A stretch of 64,000 nucleotides of DNA from positions 77,959,501 to 78,023,500 of the forward strand of contig CP136890.1 of the NCBI GenBank assembly GCA_034359265.1, written 5' to 3'. The translations under genes were made by a program, and so were the position numbers. This DNA is from Canna indica. Its lineage: Eukaryota; Streptophyta; Magnoliopsida; Zingiberales; Cannaceae. The notes under the pieces were generated by a model. It saw only the letters and a list, made by a program, of their open reading frames with translations. It was not told the DNA's origin and made no database searches. Shown in pieces: positions 1 through 9,059 of the stretch (positions within the stretch are counted from its first letter, which is position 1; every line of letters begins with the position of its first letter).

Positions 1-1211
1 TCCGGAATAATCATCGAAAGATAAATAAATTCATCTTTCATGCACATTGACGGTGGCAAATTATAAACTGTCAGCAGCACTGGCCAAACTGAATAATGAG
101 TTGCAGAATGTCCAAACGGATTAAAACCATCTGTGCACAATCCTAATCTGATATTTCTAGTATCCCTAGCAAATGAAGGATAACATGTATCCAAATGTTT
201 CCATGCTTCACTGTCAGATGGATGAGTCATTACTGTATCATCACGACTTCTTGCATGCCAACTCATGTAGGGGGCTGTCTTTTCCGACATGAATAATCTT
301 TGAAGCCTCGGTGTTAGTGGAAAATACCGAAGCACCTTAAACGGGATATTTTTCTGTCGGACCGATTTCTTCTCCTTGTAACGAGGGTGTTGACATACAT
401 GGCATTTATCCAACTGCACATTTTCTTTATAATATAAAATGCAGTTATTTTGGCACGCGTGTATTTTTTCGTACCCAAGCCCCAATTTTCTCATTAGCTT
501 TTTAGTCTTATAAAAAGTAGGCTCAAACTTGTTATCAGTAGGCAGCATTCCATTAATCAATCCAGCAATCCGATCATACGCAACTCCGCTGATATTACAA
601 TCGGCCTTGATGTTTAAGAGCTGTGTCATTGCTGAAAACCTAGTGTATTTAGGACAATTCTCATACAAAGGTTCATCGACAGCTTTCAACATCTCGTAAA
701 ATTCTGCAGCTTCTTTATTCGGTAATTCAATCTCTACCGCGGCCCCTACTTCTGTGATATCAACCGCTGTAGTATCTGGTGGGACTGATGTCTGAAGAAC
801 TGGCCGATCAACATTATCATTCAGGCGGAATTGACCCCCAAGACTATCAAGTATCATAGTTCTATAGGGATTACATTGACCGGATGAAGAAGCACCAGCA
901 GAGGAAAATTCACCATATGTCTGAACGACAGGATTGCTCGACGTCCCAACTTCGCGTGACTCCCCGTGACAAGTCCGTAGAAAATATCTTGGTGCAAATT
1001 CTTTGGTATATAGATGTAGAGTGACAGTCTCCCGATCCAAAAATCGTCCATTTGAACAAATGCGGCACGGACATCGGATTTGATCACCCATGCTAACGAA
1101 ATTCCGATTCGAATAGGCGAAATTTAGGAAGTACGTTACGCCTAATCGAAACTCATTCGTTAAAGCTCCACGATCAAGACGTCGGTACATCCAACTTCGA
1201 TCAGCCGACAT
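1..1211 (-). CDS. CACTA TNP2-like transposase, N-terminal 403 codons, partial
   Basis: Read on the - strand from the ATG at 1211, the frame stays open for 403 codons to the window edge. The first 75 or so residues (MSADRSWMYRRLDRG, then a cysteine cluster CPCRICSNGRFLD) match the transposase-associated domain at the start of plant CACTA transposases. From about residue 190 the chain has the features of the Transposase_21 family: a CQNNC/CHVCQHPR cysteine region, then RYFPLTPRLQRLF, and after that GLCTDGFNPFG, which contains an acidic residue of the presumed catalytic core. No stop or frameshift is seen, unlike every other transposon protein here. An upstream in-frame TTG exists, but the ATG at 1211 sits where the domain begins. 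The C-terminal half is missing from the window, so activity cannot be judged. Confidence 0.92.
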   Translation of the reverse strand, partial: MSADRSWMYRRLDRGALTNEFRLGVTYFLNFAYSNRNFVSMGDQIRCPCRICSNGRFLDRETVTLHLYTKEFAPRYFLRTCHGESREVGTSSNPVVQTYGEFSSAGASSSGQCNPYRTMILDSLGGQFRLNDNVDRPVLQTSVPPDTTAVDITEVGAAVEIELPNKEAAEFYEMLKAVDEPLYENCPKYTRFSAMTQLLNIKADCNISGVAYDRIAGLINGMLPTDNKFEPTFYKTKKLMRKLGLGYEKIHACQNNCILYYKENVQLDKCHVCQHPRYKEKKSVRQKNIPFKVLRYFPLTPRLQRLFMSEKTAPYMSWHARSRDDTVMTHPSDSEAWKHLDTCYPSFARDTRNIRLGLCTDGFNPFGHSATHYSVWPVLLTVYNLPPSMCMKDEFIYLSMIIP

Positions 1212-1292
1212 GATTCTGTCAATCAATGACAATTTCTTTGGTTAATGTCTTTAGGTGAGATTGTCCTATTCCATTCGGGATTTATGTTATTC

Positions 1293-1468
1293 GTACTGCA
1301 CTTACGTTTTTATTTTAACTGTTAACTAATTATTCTAAATTTCGACAGCATCTCCCTACAGTTCTCCGAATACGCATATCATCTGGGCGCGTATCGGAGA
1401 ACAAGAGAGATGTTGCCGAATTTTAGAATAATTAGTTAACAGTTAAAATAAAAATGTAAGTGCAGTAC
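1293..1468. repeat. Large palindrome upstream of the transposase start
   Basis: The left arm 1293-1375 and right arm 1389-1468 are near-perfect inverted copies of about 80 bp separated by a 13-base centre. The outer ends are GTACTGCACTTAC and its complement; the inner ends are TACGC/GCGTA. The palindrome starts about 80 bp upstream of the transposase ATG on the - strand, in its promoter or 5' leader. It is preserved in the second CACTA copy (29663-29838). Confidence 0.92.
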
Positions 1469-1681
1469 AAATAACTATATTCCCAAATTGTCCAATCAGG
1501 GACAATTCAAGAATTGTACGTCGTATAAAAGATCATCTACTTCTTTTACACGAACATACAATTCCCGAACGGATCTAAGGTTTTGCTAAATCATATCCGA
1601 TTCGTCGATGCGTACGTGAAACATATCAACTCGTCGGATGGATGATTATTTTCTAAATGTTTCGAGACAGTTCGAGTCCAT

Positions 1682-1889
1682 ATTGGACGATTTCGGCGCG
1701 CGTTCGAAGTGGACGATTCCGGCGCGAGTCCGAAGTGGACGATTCCGGCGCGAGTCCGAATTGGACGATTCCGGCGCGCGTCCGAAGTGGACGATTCCGG
1801 CGCGAGTTCGAATTGGACAATTCTGGCGCACGTCCGAAGTGGACGATTCCGGCGCAAGTCTGAATTGGACGATTCTGGCGCGCGTCCGA
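1682..1889. repeat. 26-bp minisatellite, eight units
   Basis: Eight tandem units of the type GGACGATTCCGGCGCG plus a variable AGTCCGAA(G/T)T linker, 26 bp each. Because 26 is not a multiple of three, three units make 78 bp and all frames tend to stay open on both strands. The short open frames over this stretch are a side effect of the repeat. The other CACTA copy has eleven units. Confidence 0.93.
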
Positions 1890-1989
1890 AATTAATCTAA
1901 ACCCTAATAATTAATCTAACAAATTAAACAATTAATCTAAACAATTAATTAACAATTATAAAATAATTAATTAACAATTTCAAAACAAT

Positions 1990-2330
1990 AAAATATATAT
2001 ATATATATATATATATAAATTCCGGCGCCGGAGTCCACCCTCCGGCGCCGGCGTACAGTGGCCGGACACACTGTCCGGCCACTGTAGAAGGTCCGGCGGC
2101 GGCCATAGGCCGACCGCCACCGGCCGAAACCCTAGAAATAGGGTTTCGGTCGGATTTTAACCTCTCCGGCCGAATCATAGTGAGAGCCGGCCGGCCGATC
2201 AACATACCGGCAGCAGCGGCAGCGACGGCGAGAGGCGTCGGCAGCAGCGGCGAGAGGCGTCGGCAGGAGCGGCGGCGGCAGCAGCGGGAGGAAGAAGGGT
2301 CGGGCGCGAGAGCGTGCCCTATATAAACTT
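1990..2330. repeat. TA microsatellite and GC-rich hairpin region of CACTA element
   Basis: A run of about 13 TA dinucleotides (near 1992-2017) is followed by very GC-rich DNA with nested palindromes. CCGGCGCCGG occurs twice, and CAGTGGCCGGACA is paired with TGTCCGGCCACTG around a three-base centre near 2056-2084. A purine-rich GGCGAGAGGCGTCGGCAG repeat follows (2210-2280). The equivalent segment at 30439-30770 differs by small repeat gains and losses. This may be regulatory DNA of the element; no gene is seen. Confidence 0.8.
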
Positions 2331-2620
2331 ATCAGCAACGGCTCACTCGTCCGTTAGAACGCCGTTGCTGATAAGTTATCATCAGCAACGGCTCACTTAT
2401 TCGTTAGCAAGCCGTTGCTGACGATTAAAAAATCAGCAACGGCTCGCCTTTCTGTCAGAAAGCCGTTGCTGATAATTAAAATAATCCGCAACGGCTCGGT
2501 TTTCCGTTAGAACGCCGTTGCAGATACAGATATCTGCAACAGCTCGGGCGGCCGTAAGAATGCCGTTGCAAATAGCAACGGCTTGAGCGGCCGTTGCTGA
2601 TAGCCGTTTCTGAAGATCAA
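2330..2620. repeat. CACTA subterminal repeat array (TCAGCAACGGC)
   Basis: Repeated units of about 55 bp, each with ATCAGCAACGGCTC facing GCCGTTGCTGA, end about 15 bp inside the terminus at 2633. Paired subterminal motifs of this kind are the protein-binding sites of En/Spm-type elements. The same array occurs at both ends of the second CACTA element (26096-26475 and 30780-31068). Confidence 0.9.
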
Positions 2621-2633
2621 GTTTCTAGTAGTG

Positions 2634-3379
2634 TATTTGGCTTGGTGTATAATTCATATAATTAAATTATTATTATTTACATGATAACATCGTTGTTCAT
2701 CTTAATTATTTTATGTGGATTACTTAAAATGCTAATTTAAATATTAATTTATTACTATAATTTATTATATCATTTTACATATGTGAGACTCAAAAACTCT
2801 CACAAAAACATTATATTGCTACAATTACGCGTAGAAATTATCATAATTTACAATCATGTAAACATAAATAATATTTTGAAACTCTTATGAATTTAAATTC
2901 CATAGTTATGATACTTTCGTTTTTTTGTACCAATTTTTCAGTATATAATGAATTTGAATTATTTCATGTGGGCAAAAAATTGATTCATGTATAAGTTTTT
3001 TCACTGATTGTTATGAGTAATTACCGTCAAAGTGAGATTACTTGTATTGATTGGTGGAATTTCTTGTCATATAATGAATGTTTTGAATTAATTCATTCAA
3101 TCATCTTTCCAAGGAGGATTATTGTGTGTCTTAATTTGAAGTCTTTTTGATGAACTCATTGGAGTGTGCATTAGTCTAGAAAATCTGTGTGCACAAAGGG
3201 GATAAATTCTCGAAAAGTGATGTATTCTCATTGATTAACTCATCAGAGTTCTGTTTATTAATTGCATGTTCCACCCAAGGGTGAATGCATAATATTATAT
3301 TGATCTCTATTGTGATATTGAAATATTCCCTGTAATTTAATCTAATGCATTTTAATTATATTGAATATTTACTTTTACT
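2634..3379. other. AT-rich interval without recognised gene
   Basis: AT-rich sequence between the CACTA terminus and the copia gag start. The last few hundred bases are probably the 5' leader of the copia remnant that starts at 3380. I see no primer binding site or LTR border, and nothing else I can name. Confidence 0.6.
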
Positions 3380-6011
3380 ATGAACAACCATACTACTTCA
3401 ATTGAAATGTTGACCGGATCAAATTATAAAAAGTGGAAACAAAGCATAGAATTTTTACTATGAATAGTTGATCTTGACATGGCAGTACGTGAGAGCAAAA
3501 CCGATTTTCCTGGAGAGCAAGACACTCCTGAGCAAAAGGAGCATTTAGCTAAGTGGGAGAGATTCAACAAACTAAGTTTAGTAGCAATCAAAAGGAAATT
3601 TGCAGAACACTTGATGAATGGTTTGTTTGAAATTGTTAGTGCCAAAGAATTATTCATTGTTATTGGACAAAGATATTAGATCTCTCATAAGAGTTTGCAC
3701 TTCTAATGAATTGGAACTAACGACTATTACCTATGACAATTCTGGGTGTGTAGAGTTCAGTTTGAAAATGATTCACCTTCAAATCCTTTGACATTGATCT
3801 AAATGATTCCTTCATTGTTACTCATGCTCATAATTCTCTAGCTGCTGAGTTCACCCAAATCAAGATTGCCTATAATACCTTAAATGAAAAATGGACAGAA
3901 AATGATCTCATATCCAAATGTGTAGCCAAGGAAGAAAAACTTAATAAAGAAAAGAGTGATCTAACCTTCTAACTGTCTAAATCCCATTCTGGGAAGGGTC
4001 ACTAGAAATCTAAATATCACATGTTGCTCCAAGAAAACCTCGAAATCAAAAAGGGCATGATAGTGGTCAGAACAAACAAGTAGGAAGTCTCAAACCTACT
4101 TCTTCCAAGAAATCTATATGGTGCTTCTTTTGCAAAAAAAATGGGACATAAGAGGAGGAGTGTTCGGGCCGGGTTCAAGACTTGGTTAGAAAAAAAACAA
4201 AAAACTAGAGGTAGCCCCTTATCTCCCCTTAGCTCTTGTGTGTTTTGAGTCTAACCTATTTTATGTACCCCTTAATTCTTAGTGGTTTGACAGTGGGTCT
4301 ACAATCCATGTTGCTATTTCTTTACAAGGTTTTTCAAACATGAGAAAATCAAGTCTGAGAAAAAGCAAAATGAAAGTAGGAAATGATCTTGTAGTGGTCG
4401 TGGAGTCAGTAAGAGATGTTAGATTATCTTTAGAGTTTGGATTTGAACTTGTTTTGAAGGACACCTTATTTGTACCTTCATTTAGAAAAAAATAATTTAT
4501 GTTCCTTGTTTAGATAAACTTGGATTTCATTTTACTTTTGAAAATATCAAAATGAATGTTATTTTGAATTCTCAAATAGTTAGTAGTGGATCTTTGATTG
4601 ATGGTTTGTACAGGTTGTCTTTGTCTTCTAATTATCCATCTATATGTCTGAACATTTAAAATACAGATGCTAAGAGATCTAAGATTAAAGAAAAGTCTTT
4701 TCTTTTGTGGCATAAGTGTTTAGGTCACAATTCTAAGGAAATGGTTGAAAGACTTGTTAAATATGATATTATACCTATCTTAGGTTTTGGTGATTTAGGG
4801 ACTTGTGTGGATTGTATTGGGGTAAATTGACCAAACCAAGAAAAAGTGTGCAACTAGTAGTTCAAGTCTCTTAGAAATAGTCCACATAAACATCTGTAGG
4901 CCTTACTCTCCTACTATTTGTAGCAATAATTTTTTATCAATTTTATTGATGATTTTTCTTGATATGACTATATTTATTTGATTAAAGTAAATTCTAATGC
5001 ACTTGAAAAATTTAAAGTTTTAAGACAAAAAGTTTGAAAGCAATTGGGAATAGTTATCAAAATAGTGAGATTTGACTGCAGTGGTGAGTATTATGGTAGA
5101 TATGATGCTGTTGGGAAACACATGAGTCCATTTGCTAAATACTTACAAGACTATGAAATTGTTCCACAATGTATCATGCCAAGTAGTCCTAAACACAATG
5201 ATGTGACCCAAAGGCGTATCACACCCTAAAATATATGATGAGGAGCATGATGAGCAAGTCTAACTTGCCAAAAATCCTATGGGGTGAAACCATTAAAATC
5301 GCTCTTTACATCCTTAATTGTGTCCCTATTAAATCTGTTACCAAAACTCCTTTTAAACTGTGGACACATAAAAAGCCTAGTTTAAACCATTTTGTGTTTA
5401 GGACCGTCTTGTAAAAGTGAAAATTTATAACCCCTTAGAGAAAAAGATTGATCCTAGAATAAGTCATTTTTTTCATTGGATATCCAAACCATGCAAAATG
5501 ATACTGATTCTATAGTCCAATTAGAGACACGAAAAGTATGGAGTCTATGACTGCAAAGTTTTTGGAAGTTGATGTAGCTGATCTTGATCACCTTTGTATA
5601 GAACGTGATGCTAATTTGAATAGAATTGTATATGCACATCTTCCCATATTTAATTATTGCAGCTCACCTTTGTTGGTAGATACAGACGACATACTTGATG
5701 AGAATACTTCTCATCCTTCCGCCCCTCTTGATAGTTCTAAAACTGTCAATCCTCCTACACCTTTCGGCAATTCTTTGTCAATCCTGATGACAATGAGGAT
5801 ATCTACTATCCCTATTGACTTTATGGTGTATCTTAATGAAAATAATTGTGATATAAGGAACTATCAAGAAGTCATTTCTTGTCCTCAGTCACATAAGTGG
5901 GTAGGTGCTATGAATGAAGAAATGATTTCCATGACTGATAATTGTGTATATGACTTGGTTGAGTTACTTGAAAATTGTAGATCTGTCGATTATAAGTGGA
6001 TCTTTACAACA
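3380..6011 (+). pseudogene. Ty1/copia retrotransposon polyprotein remnant A (gag to start of RT)
   Basis: Decayed copia gag-pol on the + strand with many stops and frameshifts. A gag start at 3380 is followed by an alpha-helical gag stretch (3479-3679) and a broken zinc knuckle (WCFFCKK near 4115). The protease comes next (WFDSGSTIHV near 4285), then the GAG-pre-integrase motif (LLWHKCLGHNSKEM near 4707). Integrase follows, with FIDDF (near 4945), GEYYGRYD (5084) and MPSSPKHNDVTQRR (5175); the first catalytic Asp and the Glu of GEYYG are recognisable. The reverse transcriptase N-terminus (HKWVGAMNEEM, near 5893) stops at YKWIFTT (6011), where a second copia sequence takes over. The order is that of copia (integrase before RT). 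No LTRs were identified. Confidence 0.88.
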
Positions 6012-7055
6012 AAGAAAAAGAAGGACAAATTTAAGAAGAAAAAGAGGAATTCTTTGATGGCATCTCGGGATGAAAGTGAATTATCATCAAGTGAGGAAGA
6101 CACTAAGGAAGAAAAAGTCAATCTTTTGCCTAAAGACAAAGGATGATGAAGTAACTTTTACTTTTGGTGAATTTACTTTTACTTAGAAGAATAAGAACAT
6201 GAATTAGAACAAATGCATGATGAGTTTGATGACATTATAAAGAGGTTTAGAGAACTTAGAAATGAAAACAAATCATTAGAAGTATGAAATGATGAACTAC
6301 TTGTTTTATGCAATGCTTTGAAAAAAGAAGTAGAAAATCTTAAGGATGAAAAAATTATTTTAGAAAAGAAAAATATTGATTTATAAAATGCAAATGATTT
6401 GAGTGAAAAAAACAAAAATTTGAGTATGCAAGTTGAATATTTAAATGACGGAATGCTCCCTTTGAAAAATGAATTATATATGTATGTTGAATGAGAAAAT
6501 GCAAGTTCTTCAAAAATCCATACCTAGAAATGATCATGTATCTCATGGTAAAAATATTAGAAGAACCTCACATGCTCATTCTCATATTCATGCTCACTCA
6601 TATAGTTCCACAAAATTTAATGGCTATTATTTTTGTTGTGAAATTTATGGACATACCAAAGTTTGGATATGTCCATAAAATGACTAATGCTAGGTTTACA
6701 TGGGATTGTGCACTTAAGAGGAACCCTAATGCTAGGTGGAGAGCCAAAAAGTTTATATGAGTTCCTAAAATGAATAACACACATGGACCCCAAAAAGTTT
6801 GGGTATCTAAAGTTGTCTCTTATCCACTTGTAGGTGGAGAGCCATCCTCAAGCACATAAGAGCACAATGTGTTGGACGATGGTTGTTGCACAAAGTGTTG
6901 GATAGTGGTTGCTCAAAACACATGTCGACTGGGGATATCAATTTATTTGTAATCCTATCAAGCAATGATGAAGGATATGTGACATTTAGAGACAATATCA
7001 AAGATAAGATCATTGACATTGGTGATATAAGTATACTTCCAACTGTTCATTGAGC
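6012..7055 (+). pseudogene. Ty1/copia remnant B (gag coiled coil, zinc knuckle, protease)
   Basis: Directly abutting remnant A. It begins with a Lys-rich then Ser/Glu-rich gag segment (ESELSSSEEDTKEEK, near 6075) and a coiled-coil-like Glu/Lys/Leu-rich stretch to about 6480. A degenerate CCHC knuckle follows near 6620 (FNGYYFCCEIYGHTKVWICP; the spacing C-C-H-C is kept), and then the protease active-site region (VLDSGCSKHM, near 6898) and EGYVTF (near 6974). Several frames are needed to read it. It stops near 7055, so integrase and RT are missing. It is a different copia lineage from remnant A, so the join is a nested insertion or recombination point. Confidence 0.85.
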
Positions 7056-7262
7056 CATTATATGATTTTTGAGAGCTTGAAAGAGTCATTCAAAAGTCCA
7101 AATCCTAACTTTTCATCCTCAAGCCTTCAAACTTCACTTCAAGCCTTCCAATTGTTCACTGAGCCATTATATGATCTTTGAGAGCTTGAAAGAACCATTT
7201 AAAAGTCCAAACCCTAACTTTTCTTCCTCAAGCCTTCAAACTTCACTTCAAACCTTCGAATC
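7046..7262. repeat. Tandem duplication of about 108 bp, two copies
   Basis: TGTTCATTGAGCCATTATATG... is repeated at 7154 as TGTTCACTGAGCCATTATATG..., with roughly 93% identity by eye through TCAAGCCTTC. The first copy begins exactly where the copia B protease sequence ends. Confidence 0.88.
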
Positions 7263-7756
7263 TGAATATCTACATCTTCTTGAGGCGTTGGAGAGCTTGG
7301 AGGTTACTTGTAGGAGCTTGCTTGAGTTTGTTTTAATTTATAACTCCTTTACTTATATTTTTATTGTTGTTTGCTTTTCTTTCAAAATCGTTAAGGTGTA
7401 GGTGTTACACCTAGGTTGCTTTATAATTTGTTGTTTCACTTTAGAATAGTAGTCGAGGCATTCTCTAGGGTTGAGGGATAAGTCTTCTTTGTATTCTTTA
7501 GGGAACATTTAATTTATAAAGAGCTAAGGTTAGAAATTCTTAGTGGGGAGCCATGGAAGTGGGTTAGGCAAGATTGTTGAACCATTATAAATTTCACTTG
7601 TACGTTAACATTTCTATTTGCTTTACTCTTGTTTGATATTGCCATTACTTATTTGTATTTGCATTTTAAAGCCTATTTTCAAAGTAGTGAAAATTTGATA
7701 CCTAAGTCAACTTGTCCCAAAAAATCGAAATCGAATCTAGCAATTTATTGAACACA
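7263..7756. other. Interval of unclear origin, possibly LTR or leader remnant
   Basis: No coding region recognised. The sequence contains ordinary AT-rich DNA with a GTGTAGGTGTTACACCTAGG palindromic patch near 7395-7415. It may be an LTR or leader remnant of the copia B element, but I see no borders. Confidence 0.5.
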
Positions 7757-8057
7757 TAATGGTCGATGAGTTTTTGCTAAACAACTGATGTCGTCTTCTG
7801 CGCTAAGACTTTCCAAAGTGCCTCATTTGAGAGACACATAAAGATTGTTGTCTTTGCCTTCCTATCTACTTTTACCTTTTGTGCTTCGGTCCCCTCTATT
7901 TATTCTTTATCGTGGATGATGTCTCGAACATCATGAAATTTCAAAATTGATTTCATCCTCGTCTTCTAAAGAGAAAAGTTAACATTACAATCCAATTTCT
8001 CGATTCCGAACTTTGCATCTGTATTGGTTTAATTTGGTAGATAGCCCTGATACCACT
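7757..8057 (-). pseudogene. Gag N-terminus and primer binding site of the array, truncated
   Basis: This aligns with 10380-10666 and 18833-19126, the gag start of the other internal regions. The complement of the primer binding site (CCCTGATACCACT) abuts the LTR at 8058. The left side is truncated at about 7757. By comparison with the third copy it would encode the gag segment carrying NFSLWKMMMESILEF and related text, but stops and indels are present. Confidence 0.75.
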
Positions 8058-9059
8058 TGTTAGAAACTTACATGCTAATTTCTTGCCTCGAAATCGATAA
8101 AAAAATAAATCTAATAGTGCAAACCAAAACAAATCCAAAATTGAAAAGTAAAGCTATGAACACACGAAGTTAATATGGTTATAAGACGACAATGGGTCGT
8201 TCCTATGTCCAAGGAAGTAGGATGAGGAGCTTTTATTAATTCAAGAAATCGGCTACAATAAGAAGTGATTACAAAAACTATTTTAAGTTTAGGAACCCGT
8301 TGTCTTCAATATCTTAGCAAGAAGAGAGCATGTAAGTATGCTAAAATATGAAATCTCTATGTTTTCTTGCTTGAAGAAGTCTATTGAATCCGTTTCCAAG
8401 TTGAAGGTTGTCCTTGCACTCTAATCTTATTGAGAGGGAGGAGTTGATCACAAATTATTGTTGAAAGTCTTGAAACAAGGAAATTAATTTGCAATTAATT
8501 GTTCTCTTTGCCAAAAAGAATTATTTGTTAAAACTACAAGAATATTAATTGCTTTCATGTATACTATGATTTGATCCACTAAAGAAGAAATAATTTGTTG
8601 TCATTCTGTTAAATTTAGACTCCCATAATTTACATCTAATTTGGCCAAAATTATGTACTTTCATTCTTGTCAAGTATTCCCGTTAATAGTTGAAAATTTG
8701 GACATAAGTATCTTGTAAAATTTGCTATAAATAAAGAATAAAACCTGCAAATACTTCAAGTATTAATTATAATTTCCTAAAATTTCTTTCTTGGAGTTTA
8801 TGCAAATATTTTCTCTTTTAAATATTGATTGAATCCTGCCAAAAATTTAGGAGAAAATCAATTTAGGTAATTTTCTTGCCTAGATAAATAGTGGATGGTG
8901 ATGGTCTAGTTTAGTAATAGGTTTTAATTAGATTCGGTTCAACAACTTAGTCCAATTAGAATATGTGGTTCAACCATAACTTGATCAAATAAACACCAAT
9001 TTTCATCTAATCAGGCTCGTTGGATTTGGATCAGACCAAATTTGAGTCAACTCTCATCA
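8058..9059 (-). repeat. LTR 1 of tandem array
   Basis: About 1,002 bp. On the + strand it begins TGTTAGAAACTTACATGC and ends CAACTCTCATCA, so the LTR runs TGATGAG...CTAACA on its own strand with TG/CA ends. It aligns with LTR 2 (11182-12113) and LTR 3 (19127-25440) with many small differences, so it is not a recent copy. Confidence 0.85.

Larger units (their letters stand above)
1..2633 (-). mobile_element. CACTA (En/Spm) transposon, terminal part, runs off left edge
   Basis: The block ends at 2633 with TTTCTAGTAGTG, the complement of the CACTACTAGAAA terminus that opens the second CACTA element at 26076. Inside the terminus lies an array of short inverted and direct copies of TCAGCAACGGC (2330-2620), the kind of subterminal repeat bound by En/Spm proteins. 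Further in come GC-rich palindromes, a TA microsatellite, a 26-bp minisatellite, a large palindrome and the transposase gene, all on the - strand reading leftwards. About 1.25 kb of transposase N-terminus plus promoter and terminus (positions 1-2633) aligns by eye with 29200-31085 at an offset near 28,370, with few differences. The other terminus is outside the window. Confidence 0.93.

Noticed and set aside
1591..1900. Overlapping open frames on both strands with repeated WTIPARVRSGRFRR-like text
   Set aside because: They come from the 26-bp minisatellite, which keeps all frames open; same for 30009-30349.
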